A stretch of DNA of 64,000 nt, from positions 62,001 to 126,000 of the forward strand of contig NZ_CAKOET010000004.1 in assembly GCF_933208495.1 (NCBI RefSeq). The letters are read 5' to 3'. Every line of letters starts with the position of its first letter. Position 1 is the stretch's first letter. Source of the stretch: Convivina praedatoris. Lineage in GTDB: Bacteria; Bacillota; Bacilli; Lactobacillales; Lactobacillaceae. The notes beneath the pieces are model-generated. The model was not told where the DNA came from. It worked only from the letters and a program-made list of their open reading frames with translations, and searched no databases. Positions 18,204 to 28,268 of this stretch are shown here, piece after piece. Position numbers and translations under genes: made by a program.

Positions 18204-18211
18204 AAAAACTC

Positions 18212-19105
18212 CTAGGCGCGTGGGTGAAATTCATCGTACACCTGACTTAAATGTTTCTTTGAAATATGAGTATAAATCTGAGTCGTCGAAATATCAGAAT
18301 GTCCTAGTAGTTCTTGAACAATCCGCAAATCAGCGCCATTCTCCAATAAATGTGTTGCAAAAGAATGACGGAGGGTGTGGGGTGAAATTTCTTTATTAAT
18401 ACCAGCTAATAATACTAATTTTTTAATAATTTTCCAAACACCTTGACGACTCAGTTGGCGACCATGGTCATTTAAAAAAACGTAATTGCTCTCGCCATTT
18501 TTTAATAGTTGCGGGCGACTCTTGACAAAATACTGTTTTAACCAATCCATAGCCAAGTCACCGATGGGGATAATCCGCTCCTTGTCACCCTTTCCTAGCG
18601 TTTGAATCAATCCTAAATCCAGATGTAAATCGCTCATTTTTAGATTGGTCAACTCACTAACCCGCAATCCACTAGCATACATCACTTCTAGCAGGGTTCG
18701 ATTTCGTAAACCTAACGGAGTGGTCACCACTGGGACTTGAAAAAGTTGATCAATCTCATCAATGGTTAAAACAGCCGGTAAAGCAGCTGCTTTTTTAGGA
18801 GATTTAACTTTGTCCATCGGATTATGGCTTAGGACATCTTCAGCCTGAAGGTAGCCAAAAAATTTACGCAAGGTACTAACCATATGTGCCACACTACTAG
18901 TAGAAGCCCCTTTTGTTTTTAAATGGTTTAACCAATCTAAAATAACCAAATAATCAATTTGCTGAGGAGTGATTTTTTGTGTTGATAAATAAATTAAAAA
19001 TTGCCGCAAGTCCTGCCGGTAACTTTTAATTGTATTGACCGACAACCCCCGTTCAATTTGAATGTAGCGCAGATAATCCACTACTTGATCATTCAGGGTT
19101 TCCAT
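18212..19105 (-). CDS. xerD: Site-specific tyrosine recombinase XerD
   Basis: 297 residues from the ATG at 19105. N-terminal SAM-like domain (VVDYLRYIQIERGLSVNTI), then the catalytic domain with Arg in ASGLRVSELTNL, HTLRHSFATHLLENGADLR (His-x-x-Arg) and the tyrosine in GHSDISTTQIYTHIS. With XerC it resolves chromosome dimers at dif. The frame extends to 19144 but that part overlaps cvfB coding and lacks a better start. It overlaps cvfB by 17 nt. Confidence 0.95.
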   Translation of the reverse strand: METLNDQVVDYLRYIQIERGLSVNTIKSYRQDLRQFLIYLSTQKITPQQIDYLVILDWLNHLKTKGASTSSVAHMVSTLRKFFGYLQAEDVLSHNPMDKVKSPKKAAALPAVLTIDEIDQLFQVPVVTTPLGLRNRTLLEVMYASGLRVSELTNLKMSDLHLDLGLIQTLGKGDKERIIPIGDLAMDWLKQYFVKSRPQLLKNGESNYVFLNDHGRQLSRQGVWKIIKKLVLLAGINKEISPHTLRHSFATHLLENGADLRIVQELLGHSDISTTQIYTHISKKHLSQVYDEFHPRA

Positions 19106-19970
19106 CCTTGACCACCAACCTCGTTCCTGCTGGAACCTGTTCAATTAATCCCTGCTTATAAAGACGACCCAGAGCCCGCTTGAATTGTGCTTTACTAAAG
19201 CCAAACTGAGCTCGGATAGCATCCGGATCACTCTTATCGTTGAAAGGTAAGAAATGATCAGTCTTCCGTTGCAACTGCAATAGCAAAAAGCGAGCATCCT
19301 CATCCATCACTTGATAAGCCAAGGGTTTCAGCGAAAGATTTAAAACACCTTGTTCGTTAACTCCGATAATGCGGGCTTCCACCTGTTCCCCTAAACGAGG
19401 TTCATTATCCCGCTGTGATGGGTGAATGAAACCTAAATAGCATTCGGGCGTAATAACCAAGGTACCGGCCATCTTATTTCGATACACAGTGGCCTTGGTT
19501 TTATGATTTTCCTTGACTTGTGAATTGGCCCGTCGTGCAACGGACTGGACAATATCGGCTTGGGCAATTTCACCCCATAAAAGACCCTTATGATCTTCTT
19601 TTAAGGATAATAACAGCCGATCACCCTTTTGGGGCCATAAGGTCTTGATTGTGGGTAAATCATCCAAAGAAACCACAATATCTTTGTTTGGTAATCCAAT
19701 ATCCACGAAAACACCCAAATCATGACGGTTGGCAACCACTGTGCCCCAAGCATACTGATCCTTTTGAACCGCTGGGATTGTCTTACTAATTTGTAATTGG
19801 TGATTTTGGTTACGATAAGCAAAGCCAGTCACCCAACCGCCTAATTTCAACGGTTTTTGTAACTCCACTTTTTCAATTTGATAAGTTAATCCATCTACTT
19901 GAGCGAAAAAATACTCATCATTTTGATCCGTAACTTGCGCCTTGATCGTACTTCCAATAATTGGCGTCAT
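19089..19970 (-). CDS. cvfB: CvfB-type S1 RNA-binding protein
   Basis: 293 residues with several S1-like OB folds and a C-terminal winged helix (DPDAIRAQFGFSKAQFKRALGRLYKQGLIE, in two blocks), the domain layout of CvfB/YitL. The family binds RNA and affects virulence-factor expression in staphylococci; its role here is not known. It lies upstream of xerD and overlaps it. Confidence 0.88.
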   Translation of the reverse strand: MTPIIGSTIKAQVTDQNDEYFFAQVDGLTYQIEKVELQKPLKLGGWVTGFAYRNQNHQLQISKTIPAVQKDQYAWGTVVANRHDLGVFVDIGLPNKDIVVSLDDLPTIKTLWPQKGDRLLLSLKEDHKGLLWGEIAQADIVQSVARRANSQVKENHKTKATVYRNKMAGTLVITPECYLGFIHPSQRDNEPRLGEQVEARIIGVNEQGVLNLSLKPLAYQVMDEDARFLLLQLQRKTDHFLPFNDKSDPDAIRAQFGFSKAQFKRALGRLYKQGLIEQVPAGTRLVVKDGNPE

Positions 19971-20007
19971 GCAAAATTTCCTTTATTCCTTCAACTAGTT
20001 CAAAAAC

Positions 20008-20466
20008 TTACTTGGCGAGCTCTGCTAACAGTGTTTTAACCCGATTGGCCACTACTTTCCCATCGGCACGGCCCTTAACTTGACCAGAAACAATACCCAT
20101 TACCTTCCCCATGTCACTAGGACCAGTAGCACCACTTTGTTTGATGGCCACTTGCACAACTTCGGTAATTTCATCATCATCTAACTGTTTTGGCATGTAG
20201 CGACTAAGCAAGTCAAGTTCTTTTTGGGTCTTGTCAGCTAAGTCTTGGCGTTGTCCATCAATAAATTCTTGCAGTGAATCCTTACGTTGCTTAACTTCTC
20301 GAGCAATCACTGCCAACTCTTCATCGCGATTGAGGTCATCTTTTTTTAGTTGAATCTTTTCATTCATCACCGCCGACTTTAACTGGCGGATTACTGAAAG
20401 AAGGTCTTTTTCTTGGGCCTTCATGGCAACTTTCATATCATTTTGTAACTGGTTTAAAAGAGACAT
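20008..20466 (-). CDS. yqeY: GatB/YqeY domain protein
   Basis: 152 residues: MSLLNQLQNDMKVAMKAQEKDLLSVIRQLKSAV (in blocks) and the C-terminal ATGPSDMGKVMGIVSGQVKGRADGK, the YqeY fold related to the tail domain of GatB. Often next to rpsU, as here. It probably interacts with tRNA or an amidotransferase; the precise function is unknown. Confidence 0.94.
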   Translation of the reverse strand: MSLLNQLQNDMKVAMKAQEKDLLSVIRQLKSAVMNEKIQLKKDDLNRDEELAVIAREVKQRKDSLQEFIDGQRQDLADKTQKELDLLSRYMPKQLDDDEITEVVQVAIKQSGATGPSDMGKVMGIVSGQVKGRADGKVVANRVKTLLAELAK

Positions 20467-20515
20467 ACATTGCTCACTTTCCGATATTTATATACTCAGT
20501 CTACCACGACTGCTA

Positions 20516-20546
20516 AAGAAAAAACGCCACCAACGTGACGTTTTTA
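20516..20546 (-). terminator. Terminator after rpsU
   Basis: Minus-strand AACGTCAC, loop GTTG, GTGGCGTT (one G-U pair), then a U-run. Confidence 0.85.
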
Positions 20547-20552
20547 ATCGAA

Positions 20553-20741
20553 TTAACGATTCTTCTTCTTTTTGTTGCGCTTACGAGCAGCTTCTGACTT
20601 TAACTTACGCTCTACAGAAGGCTTAATGTAAAATTCACGCTTACGGTATTCTTGGAGAGTTCCGTCTTTTGAAACACCACGCTTAAAACGACGCAATGCA
20701 TCATCCAAAGATTCATTCTTACGAACAATAACCTTGGCCAT
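20553..20741 (-). CDS. rpsU: 30S ribosomal protein S21
   Basis: 62 residues, the whole bS21 family ([20 protein letters not shown], basic tail [10 protein letters not shown]). Own promoter upstream and terminator downstream. Confidence 0.98.
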   Translation of the reverse strand: MAKVIVRKNESLDDALRRFKRGVSKDGTLQEYRKREFYIKPSVERKLKSEAARKRNKKKKNR

Positions 20742-20801
20742 GTCGATCCCTCCCTTCCAGCACTGTATTTCGCTAACACGACATGCAATATAACGTAGTC
20801 T

Positions 20802-20830
20802 ATTATCTCAAATAAAAGACTATTAGTCAA
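20802..20830 (-). promoter_or_regulatory. rpsU promoter
   Basis: TTGACT (20830-20825), 17-bp spacer, GATAAT (20807-20802), about 60 nt upstream of the rpsU start. Confidence 0.65.
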
Positions 20831-20841
20831 CTAAAAAGTCA

Positions 20842-21711
20842 CTAGGCTTCCGGTACGTGGAAGAGACCACCAGTCGACTCAACCTTCCAACCACTGTAGA
20901 AAGCTTGTGGATCAACCGCTTGGATGGCTTCTCGTAATTCAGGCAACTCATACTGGGTCACAACTGTAAATAAAATCGCTCGTTCCTGACCAGTATAACC
21001 CCCCTGCGCGTTGTCAACAATGGTTACCCCATGCCGCATTTTACACTGAATAGCCTCGACCATTTCTTGAGGTTTTGTCGTTACAATCATTTCTTGCATT
21101 TGCTGTTGACGAGTGAAGAAAAAGTCAATTAACTGGGCACTAATAAAGACCCCAATGATGGAATATAGGGCGTACTTCCAACCGTAAGTTAAACCGGCAC
21201 CAACCATAATGACAGCATTGAAAGCCAAATTAACCGAACCAATTTTATAACCTAAATGCCGCTTGACAATCATACCAATAATATCAAGTCCACCCGTACC
21301 AACACCACAGCGGAGTGCCGTTCCCACCGCCATACCATTTAAGGCTCCTCCAAAAATAGCATTTATCAAAGGATCCGGTGTTAAAACAGTGTTGGTGGAA
21401 AATAGTGGTACTAAGAGGGCACTAAGTAAAACGGCCCCAGTGGTAAAAATTGCAAATCGACGTGATAGTTGAATCCAAGCCAACACCAAAAGCGGTAAGT
21501 TAGTCAAGGCTAATGCCCAAGCAATTGGAATTTGATTATTGGATAAAGTCGACAATAACTGGGCAAATCCGGTAAAACCAGACGAATAGACGTGCCCAGG
21601 CAGCCAAAAATAGTTCATCGCTACCGCTAAAACAACCGCATAAAAAATCGCCCCAGCAATTTGCCGTAAATAAAAGTGCTTTAATGAATTCCGTAAATAT
21701 TTCGTAATCAT
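20842..21711 (-). CDS. YitT-family membrane protein (DUF161 plus DUF2179)
   Basis: 289 residues: five or six N-terminal membrane helices with the glycine-rich GALNGMAVGTALRCGVGTGGLD block near residue 130, then a soluble C-terminal DUF2179 domain (MIVTTKPQEMVEAIQ ... FTVVTQYELPELREAI). This two-domain layout is the YitT/YvjA family, suspected transporters or sensors with no settled function. Confidence 0.88.
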   Translation of the reverse strand: MITKYLRNSLKHFYLRQIAGAIFYAVVLAVAMNYFWLPGHVYSSGFTGFAQLLSTLSNNQIPIAWALALTNLPLLVLAWIQLSRRFAIFTTGAVLLSALLVPLFSTNTVLTPDPLINAIFGGALNGMAVGTALRCGVGTGGLDIIGMIVKRHLGYKIGSVNLAFNAVIMVGAGLTYGWKYALYSIIGVFISAQLIDFFFTRQQQMQEMIVTTKPQEMVEAIQCKMRHGVTIVDNAQGGYTGQERAILFTVVTQYELPELREAIQAVDPQAFYSGWKVESTGGLFHVPEA

Positions 21712-21752
21712 AAATTTCTATCCCATTCTACCAAGCTAATGATTAGTTGGGA

Positions 21753-23546
21753 TTACTCTTCATCTTTTGGATTTTCAGTTGGTTCAACTTCAAGTCCTAG
21801 TTCTGTTAATTGTTTAAAGTCAACTGGTGTAGGTGCTTGAGTCATTGGCTCAGTGGCACGCGAGTTCTTTGGAAAGGCAATAACCTCTCGAATGTTATCC
21901 TGACCAGCCAACAACATTGCCAGACGATCTAAACCTAAGGCAATTCCACCCATTGGTGGGAAACCATACTCCATTCCTTCGAGCAAGAAACCAAACGCCT
22001 CTTGAGCCTTTTCAGGGGTAAATCCGAGGGCTTTAAGCATTTTTTCTTGAATATCCATCCGGTGAATACGAATCGAACCAGAACCTAATTCGTAACCATT
22101 CAGAACCAAATCATAACTTTGCGCATGAGCTTGGTGTGGGTCTTCTCCCTCATCCAAATAGTGCAAATCTTCTTCGTTAGGCATCGTAAAGGGATGGTGA
22201 GCAGCAATCCAGCGGCCGAAATCTTCTGAATATTCAAATAATGGCCAATCAACAATCCAAGCAAAACGCCAAGGACGATCAGCTTCAACCAAGTTCAAAT
22301 CTGCAGCTGTTTGACGCCGTAAGTAGTCTAATGAAGCAGCTACGATATCTTGACGGCCGGCCCCAAAGAGAATCAAGTCCCCAGTTTGAGAACCACTCAA
22401 AGTTACAATTTCTTGGACCTGTTCATCATTAAAGAACTTGGCAATTGGTCCATTAAGGCCGTCATCAGTTACTTTCAACCAGGCCAAACCTTTCGCACCA
22501 AAACGTTCGATATACTTAGTAAGTTTATCAATATCTTTTCTTGAATAGTGTTCGGCACCACCTGGAACAGCCAACGCCTTCACTACACCGCCCTTTTGAA
22601 TTGTTTGCGCAAAGACACCGAAATCAACATCAGCCATCATGCTGCTAAGATCTTTAATTTCGTAGGCAATTCGTAAATCAGGCTTGTCAGTTCCAAAACG
22701 GTCCATTGACTCTTGCCATGTCAAAGTTTGAATATGGTCAATGTCAAGATCAAAATCAACTACGTCCTTCATGATTTGTTTAATCCATTGATTAACCAAA
22801 CTTTGAATTTGTTTAGCTGACATAAAACTAGTTTCTAAGTCCAACTGGGTAAATTCGGGTTGACGATCGCCACGTAAATCTTCATCACGGAAACAACGGG
22901 CAATTTGGAAGTAGCGATCAAAGCCAGCACCCATCAATAATTGCTTAAAAAGTTGTGGCGACTGAGGCAAAGCATAAAACGATCCCGGAAATACTCGTGA
23001 AGGTACCAAATAATCACGAGCTCCTTCTGGCGTAGACTTAGCTAGATAAGGAGTTTCAATATTAATAAAGTCATTTTCATCCATAAAGCGCATAGCACTA
23101 GCCATCAGCTTTGAACGAATACGTAAGTTCTTTTGCATTTCTGGCCGACGCAAATCCAGATAACGATACTGCAACTTTAATTCTTCATTGGCATTAACGC
23201 CATCTTCAATATAAAAAGGTGGTGTCTTAGAGCTAGCTAAAATTTCGGCTTCTTGAACTTCAATTTCAATTTGGCCGGAAGCCAGTTTGGTATTGATTTG
23301 GTCATCAGCCCTTTTAACAACTTTTCCGGTAACTGCTAAAACGTATTCACTACGAGCTTCTTGGGCAATTGCCAAGGCTTGTGGATGCTTGGCATTAAAA
23401 GTTAATTGTACGATTCCTTCTCGGTCACGTAGATCAATAAAGACCAATTCACCAAAATTACGGCGCTTTTGCACCCAGCCAGTCAGCGTTACTGTCTGAT
23501 CTAAATAACTCTCGTTTACTAATCCAGCGTATGTTGTCCGTTCCAT
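21753..23546 (-). CDS. aspS: Aspartyl-tRNA synthetase
   Basis: 597 residues, class II synthetase. N-terminal anticodon-binding OB fold ([26 protein letters not shown], in blocks), motif 2 [18 protein letters not shown], a bacterial insertion domain, and motif 3 [13 protein letters not shown]. The ATG at 23546 is used because AAGGAG ends 7 nt before it; the ATG at 23552 is too close. It overlaps the hisS stop and shares its T-box leader. Confidence 0.97.
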   Translation of the reverse strand: MERTTYAGLVNESYLDQTVTLTGWVQKRRNFGELVFIDLRDREGIVQLTFNAKHPQALAIAQEARSEYVLAVTGKVVKRADDQINTKLASGQIEIEVQEAEILASSKTPPFYIEDGVNANEELKLQYRYLDLRRPEMQKNLRIRSKLMASAMRFMDENDFINIETPYLAKSTPEGARDYLVPSRVFPGSFYALPQSPQLFKQLLMGAGFDRYFQIARCFRDEDLRGDRQPEFTQLDLETSFMSAKQIQSLVNQWIKQIMKDVVDFDLDIDHIQTLTWQESMDRFGTDKPDLRIAYEIKDLSSMMADVDFGVFAQTIQKGGVVKALAVPGGAEHYSRKDIDKLTKYIERFGAKGLAWLKVTDDGLNGPIAKFFNDEQVQEIVTLSGSQTGDLILFGAGRQDIVAASLDYLRRQTAADLNLVEADRPWRFAWIVDWPLFEYSEDFGRWIAAHHPFTMPNEEDLHYLDEGEDPHQAHAQSYDLVLNGYELGSGSIRIHRMDIQEKMLKALGFTPEKAQEAFGFLLEGMEYGFPPMGGIALGLDRLAMLLAGQDNIREVIAFPKNSRATEPMTQAPTPVDFKQLTELGLEVEPTENPKDEE

Positions 23547-23548
23547 TT

Positions 23549-24850
23549 TCATTCTCCTTGACTGGCAGCTTGCATAATTGTTGGTACAGCTTCTGCCAGT
23601 TCATTCAAACTAATTTCGTGTTGTTGCCCACTTGCCATATTTTTTAAAGCGACTACGCCCTTTTCTAATTCACTTGCACCAATAGTAATCACAAAACGGG
23701 CGCCAATCCGGTTGGCACTCTTAAACTGTGCCTTAGCTGAACGATCTAGATAATCACGTTGAGCCTTATATCCCAAATAGCGTAACTGCTGGGTGACTGC
23801 TAGGCTGGCTACCTGAGCTTCATCACCAATATTTACAATATAGAAGTCAACATCAGTTTGGCAAGCTGGAAGCTGTCCTTGAGCAGCTAACAAGCTTAAG
23901 AGGCGTTCAACTCCAATTGCAAAACCAACCCCGGGCGTCGCTGGGCCACCAAATTCTTCCACCAAACCGGAATAACGACCTCCCCCAGCAATTGTTGCTG
24001 CCCCGCTGAGGCTTTCATCGTTGGTCATGATTTCAAAAATAGTGTCATTATAATAATCTAGACCACGCACCATACTGCTATCAATTTCATAACTAACATT
24101 TAATTGATCAAGCAAGATTTGCACGGCTTGCCAGTGCTCAGCTGACGATGATGAAAGAAAATCTAAAATAGAAGGCGCCTGCGCCACGATGGCTTGATCT
24201 TGCGGAGCCTTAGAATCTAATACTCGTAAAGGATTTTTTTCCAAGCGAATTTGTGAATCGCTGGAAAGTTCATCAAAGTGGGGCTTTAAGTAGTCAATTA
24301 AAGCTTGGCGATATTGAGCACGGGACTGAGCATCACCAAGTGAATTAATCGCTACCGTTAGGTTTTTTAATCCAAGATTTTTTAGATAATCAACCACCAT
24401 GGCAATCATTTCAACATCTAAAGCAGGCGAGTTAGAACCAAAGGCCTCCGCCCCAATTTGATGGAATTGACGAAAACGCCCTGCTTGAGGACGCTCATAG
24501 CGAAACATTGGCCCCATGTAAAACACTTTGTAAGGCTTTTCATGCTCCGGTCCATATAACTTATTTTCACAATAAGCCCGTACTACTCCGGCAGTACCCT
24601 CTGGCCGTAAAGCCATGTGTCGATCACCCTTGTCATCAAAATCATACATTTCCTTGGTAACGACATCCGAAGTATCACCAGCCGAACGAGCAAAAACCTC
24701 AAAATTTTCAAAAATTGGTGTACGAATCTCACCAAAACCATAACGATCAAATAATGTCCGAGCTACGGCCTCAATCTTCTGCCATTGATACACCTGATCT
24801 GGCAGAATATCGGCTGTTCCTTTAGGACGTTGAAAAGTTTTTTTTGCCAT
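23549..24850 (-). CDS. hisS: Histidyl-tRNA synthetase
   Basis: 433 residues, class II synthetase with PKGTADILP, motif 2 [16 protein letters not shown], the His-specific [13 protein letters not shown] and motif 3 [11 protein letters not shown]. The ATG at 24850 must be the start since TAA lies in frame just upstream. Its only good Shine-Dalgarno (GGAGG, 24879-24875) is 24 nt away, but a 5-bp hairpin (24860-24874) in between could shorten the distance to 9 nt. A T-box leader controls it together with aspS. Confidence 0.97.
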   Translation of the reverse strand: MAKKTFQRPKGTADILPDQVYQWQKIEAVARTLFDRYGFGEIRTPIFENFEVFARSAGDTSDVVTKEMYDFDDKGDRHMALRPEGTAGVVRAYCENKLYGPEHEKPYKVFYMGPMFRYERPQAGRFRQFHQIGAEAFGSNSPALDVEMIAMVVDYLKNLGLKNLTVAINSLGDAQSRAQYRQALIDYLKPHFDELSSDSQIRLEKNPLRVLDSKAPQDQAIVAQAPSILDFLSSSSAEHWQAVQILLDQLNVSYEIDSSMVRGLDYYNDTIFEIMTNDESLSGAATIAGGGRYSGLVEEFGGPATPGVGFAIGVERLLSLLAAQGQLPACQTDVDFYIVNIGDEAQVASLAVTQQLRYLGYKAQRDYLDRSAKAQFKSANRIGARFVITIGASELEKGVVALKNMASGQQHEISLNELAEAVPTIMQAASQGE

Positions 24851-24900
24851 AAATTACTTGTACGTTAATCGTACCCTCCGCTTTATCATTAATTAACCAA

Positions 24901-25121
24901 ATAAAAAGCACCCCAACGACTCAGTCGTTAAGGGTGCTTTTGCACGGTACCACCTTAAATTCAGTGTTAGACAACACTCTCAAGTTGCTTAACGCGCAAC
25001 TCACGATCAATTTAATGATGTACCTCAAAGGTGTCAAAACTACGCCGTTGCCCCATTCTCATCAACCATGAGGTTTCTAACTGTCAAAACGCAACCTTAT
25101 CCTTATCATCGGTTTTATTAT
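24901..25121 (-). promoter_or_regulatory. T-box leader of the hisS-aspS operon (Asp specifier, possible His overlap)
   Basis: The T-box sequence AAGGTGGTACCGTGC (24956-24942) is followed by a terminator. In Stem I the 3' strand reads GACACCTTTGAGG; aligned with known T-boxes, the triplet before A-CC-TT and the TGAG K-turn is the specifier, giving GAC (Asp, 25035-25033). The next overlapping triplet CAC (25033-25031) is a His codon, matching the two synthetase genes. Uncharged tRNA should stabilise the antiterminator. Confidence 0.88.
24903..24941 (-). terminator. T-box terminator upstream of hisS
   Basis: Minus-strand AAAGCACCC and AACGAC pair with GTCGTT and GGGTGCTTT, followed by a T-run. 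The adjoining T-box sequence can form the competing antiterminator. Confidence 0.88.
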
Positions 25122-25127
25122 GGTTAC

Positions 25128-25156
25128 ATCATAACTAGAAGGCCGGCAACTGTCAA
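25128..25156 (-). promoter_or_regulatory. Promoter of the T-box hisS-aspS operon
   Basis: Perfect -35 TTGACA (25156-25151), 17-bp spacer, TATGAT (25133-25128). It lies 20 nt beyond the tRNA-Ser gene, so hisS-aspS has its own start. The predicted start point is near 25121. Confidence 0.85.
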
Positions 25157-25175
25157 GCCAGATTTTGATTAAAAA

Positions 25176-25264
25176 GGAGCTAGCGGGATTTGAACCCGCA
25201 CACCGCCATACGACGGCTCGACGGATTTCGAGTCCGCTGCAGTACCAGATTGTGCCATAGCTCC
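25176..25264 (-). tRNA. tRNA-Ser (anticodon CGA)
   Basis: 89 nt, class II tRNA. Acceptor GGAGCTA/TAGCTCC (7 bp), D arm GCA/TGC, anticodon stem GCGGA/TCCGT around loop CTCGAAA (anticodon CGA, codon UCG), a long variable arm, and T arm GCGGG-TTCAAAT-CCCGC. The CCA end is not encoded; the base after the acceptor stem is T followed by more T, so the discriminator would be U, unusual for serine. It lies just after typA. Confidence 0.93.
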
Positions 25265-25298
25265 ACAAGGGGTAGAGAACTACCTACCCATTATAAAA

Positions 25299-27149
25299 TT
25301 AGTTAGATGATGCCTTACGACGCTTAGCAGCCTTTTCACGCTCAGCAGTGTTTAAAATAGCCTTACGGATACGAACGTTTTCTGGAGTTACTTCAACATA
25401 CTCATCATCGTTCAAGAATTCCAAAGACGCTTCCAAATTCATAGTACGTGGTGTCTTAATTGAAGCAGTTTGATCCTTGTTAGAAGAACGAACGTTAGAC
25501 TGTGGCTTAGCCTTAGTAACGTTAACTGAAATATCGTTATCACGAGCATTCATACCAACAATCATACCTTCATAAACATCCACTCCGGCTGGAATGAACA
25601 TTTGTCCACGGTCTTCAACACCCATGATGGCATAGTTAGTAGTCTGACCCTGTGTAATTGAAACCAAAGCCCCATTACGACGACCAGGTTCCCAATTACG
25701 AACCATTGGACGGTATTCAGCATAGGTATGGTTGTAAATACCATAGCCATGAGTTGCAGTCATAAACTCAGTTGAATAACCAATCAAACCACGTGAAGGT
25801 GCCATATACATCAAACGTGTCTGGCCGTTACCAACTGATTCCATGTTTTGCATTTCACCCTTACGCTGGTTCAAAGAATCGATAACAGCCGAAGCATATT
25901 CATCAGGAGTATCAATTTGAATTGATTCATAAGGTTCGCAAGTTTCACCATCGATATCACGGAAGATAACCTGTGGACGAGAAGCTTGCAATTCAAAGCC
26001 TTCACGCCGCATTGTTTCGATCAAGATTGAAAGGTGCAATTCACCACGCCCAGAAACCAACCAAGCACCAGCCTGACCAGTATCTTCGACACGCAAAGAA
26101 ACATCGGTATGCAATTCACGACGCAAACGATCATCAATTTGACGAGCAGTTACAAACTTACCTTCACGCCCAGCAAAGGGACTGTCGTTTTGACGGAAAG
26201 TCATTTGCAAAGTCGGCTCATCAATCCGAAGCAATGGTAGAGCTTCTGGATGCTGTGGATCAGCAACCGTTTCACCAACGGAAATGTCTTCCATTCCTGA
26301 AACCGCAATCAAATCTCCAGCCTTAGCTTCTTTGATATCAACTTGTTCCAAACCAATGAAACCAGCTAACTTAGTAACACGGAAACTTTGCGTAGAACCA
26401 TCGAGCTTCAAAACTTCAACGTTGTCTCCCACCTTGATTGTTCCGCGCTTAACACGACCAATTCCAATACGACCAACGAAGTCGTTATAGTCCAACATGG
26501 CAACCTGGAACTGCAAAGGCTCATCAGAATTATCAACTGGAGCTGGCACTGTCTTAAAGACTGTGTCAAAGATTGGCTTCATTGTGTGTTCTTGCGTCGC
26601 TACATCAGGATCGTAAGAGCTAGTTCCGTTCATAGCTGAAGCAAAGATAACTGGGAAGTCCAAATCGTCATCATCAGCACCCAATTCGATAAACAAGTCT
26701 AAAACTTCATCGACAACTTCTTGAGGACGGGCACCAGGACGATCAACCTTGTTAACGATTACGATCGGTGTCAAGTGTTGCTCAAAGGCCTTTTTCAAAA
26801 CAAAACGAGTCTGTGGCATGGTTCCTTCAAAGGCATCGACAACCAACAAAACACCATCAACCATCCCCATGATACGCTCAACTTCTCCACCAAAATCGGC
26901 GTGACCAGGAGTATCCAAGATGTTGATTTGCTTATCACCAACTCGAACAGCAGTATTCTTTGAAAGAATCGTAATACCACGTTCTTTTTCGATATCATTG
27001 GTATCCATAACACGATCCCCAAGGGCCTCTTCCTTACGGGCATCCAATGTATCTGATTGCTTTAACATTTCATTAACCAACGTCGTCTTTCCATGGTCGA
27101 CGTGGGCAATAATAGCGATATTACGAATATCTTCGCGAAGTTTTGCCAA
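25299..27149 (-). CDS. typA: Translational GTPase TypA/BipA
   Basis: 616 residues. G-domain motifs [18 protein letters not shown] and [10 protein letters not shown], then domain II, an EF-G-like domain and the C-terminal [18 protein letters not shown] segment typical of BipA. It acts on ribosomes under stress and in assembly at low temperature. The start is TTG at 27149 (TTGGCAAAACTTCG), with AAGGAG 10 nt upstream; no closer ATG keeps the G domain. Confidence 0.96.
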   Translation of the reverse strand: MAKLREDIRNIAIIAHVDHGKTTLVNEMLKQSDTLDARKEEALGDRVMDTNDIEKERGITILSKNTAVRVGDKQINILDTPGHADFGGEVERIMGMVDGVLLVVDAFEGTMPQTRFVLKKAFEQHLTPIVIVNKVDRPGARPQEVVDEVLDLFIELGADDDDLDFPVIFASAMNGTSSYDPDVATQEHTMKPIFDTVFKTVPAPVDNSDEPLQFQVAMLDYNDFVGRIGIGRVKRGTIKVGDNVEVLKLDGSTQSFRVTKLAGFIGLEQVDIKEAKAGDLIAVSGMEDISVGETVADPQHPEALPLLRIDEPTLQMTFRQNDSPFAGREGKFVTARQIDDRLRRELHTDVSLRVEDTGQAGAWLVSGRGELHLSILIETMRREGFELQASRPQVIFRDIDGETCEPYESIQIDTPDEYASAVIDSLNQRKGEMQNMESVGNGQTRLMYMAPSRGLIGYSTEFMTATHGYGIYNHTYAEYRPMVRNWEPGRRNGALVSITQGQTTNYAIMGVEDRGQMFIPAGVDVYEGMIVGMNARDNDISVNVTKAKPQSNVRSSNKDQTASIKTPRTMNLEASLEFLNDDEYVEVTPENVRIRKAILNTAEREKAAKRRKASSN

Positions 27150-27186
27150 TTTCCTAGTGCTCCTTTAATGTTGATACTACTCACAT

Positions 27187-27214
27187 TAAAAGCTAGGGAA
27201 AGCGGATTCCCTAG
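27187..27214 (-). terminator. Terminator after suhB
   Basis: Minus-strand GCTAGGGAA, 6-nt loop, TTCCCTAGC, then TTTTAATGT. It overlaps the suhB stop. Confidence 0.75.
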
Positions 27215-28002
27215 CCCTTCAACATCGTTACAATTTCATGATGTGTGCTGTAAGTAGCAACTAATACTGTGTTTGATGATAGCATATTCAGCGCTTGTCC
27301 GTCAAGATTAGTAACGATAAATCCCAAGCTTTCCGCTAAAACTCGACCAGCAGCGACATCCCAAGGCATCAATTTTGAAACGTAACCGTTAACTTGTCCC
27401 TTCAATAAATATGAAAAGGCAATGCCAGCTGAACCAATCACCCGAAAGGCTAAGGCTTTTTGTGCTAAAGTTTTATACCCATAATCACCGGCAACTAGGC
27501 AGCGTCCACTGAGCATCAGAATACTCTGCGATAACACTACATCAGGAGTGGCTGGGACTTTTTGCTGATTTATTTGAACACCAATGGCTGGTCCCCCATG
27601 ATGAATATCATTTCCCATAACATCGGCAATCCACCCTAACAATGGTTTTCCATCCCTATATAAGGCGACCATGATGGCAAAGTCTGTATGTTCATGAACA
27701 AAATTCATTGTGCCATCAATTGGATCGACAAACCAGACATCCCCATCCATATCCACCAGATGATCACCAAAGCCCTCTTCACTAATAATCTTAGCGTGTG
27801 GGTTAAAAGTTCGAATCTTTTGATCAAGCCAACACTCATTTTCCCGATCAACATTGGTTACTAAATTACGAGCATTCCCATCCTTATTTTGGACATCCAC
27901 ATGGCTTTGAACCAGTTCCCGAGCTTGATGCATCAGCTCTTCTAACCATTGGCACACCATTTGATCAATATCATTTAATTCTTTGAGCTGACTGTCTGTC
28001 AT
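27211..28002 (-). CDS. suhB: Inositol-monophosphatase-family phosphatase
   Basis: 263 residues. Metal-binding motifs SEEGFGDH near residue 70, DPIDGTMNFVH near 92 and the C-terminal WDVAAGRVLAES near 215 define the IMPase/FIG superfamily. The substrate could be inositol phosphate, another sugar phosphate, or PAP. It overlaps the UPF0223 gene by 4 nt (ATGA) and so is translationally coupled to it. Confidence 0.9.
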   Translation of the reverse strand: MTDSQLKELNDIDQMVCQWLEELMHQARELVQSHVDVQNKDGNARNLVTNVDRENECWLDQKIRTFNPHAKIISEEGFGDHLVDMDGDVWFVDPIDGTMNFVHEHTDFAIMVALYRDGKPLLGWIADVMGNDIHHGGPAIGVQINQQKVPATPDVVLSQSILMLSGRCLVAGDYGYKTLAQKALAFRVIGSAGIAFSYLLKGQVNGYVSKLMPWDVAAGRVLAESLGFIVTNLDGQALNMLSSNTVLVATYSTHHEIVTMLKG

Positions 28003-28268
28003 AAGCGTAATTGCTTTCGGGTAGCTTGTTGGGCTTGTTTAATCGTTTGATAAATACTGTAGCCGGTTTGTTGTGCTAAATCACGATCAAAAGTTTTTTG
28101 TTCACTTTTAGCTGGCATCACTTGGCAAAAGGCTTGATAATCAGCCAATAATTTCTGACAGTCGATCCCTTCTTCATAAGCCATGAGCACATCATCAACC
28201 AAAGTCGACACTGCAATAATATCGGCAGTATTCCAATTGCCATCAATCGGTAGTTGGTAATTATTCAT
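27999..28268 (-). CDS. UPF0223 family protein
   Basis: 89 residues from the ATG at 28268 (MNNYQLPIDGNWNTADIIAV), behind AAGGAGG; the frame up to 28346 lies in another gene and is not used. The segment LPIDGNWNTADIIAVSTLVDDV matches the small UPF0223 (YktA-like) family. Function unknown. It overlaps its upstream gene by 8 nt and suhB by 4. Confidence 0.82.
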   Translation of the reverse strand: MNNYQLPIDGNWNTADIIAVSTLVDDVLMAYEEGIDCQKLLADYQAFCQVMPAKSEQKTFDRDLAQQTGYSIYQTIKQAQQATRKQLRL

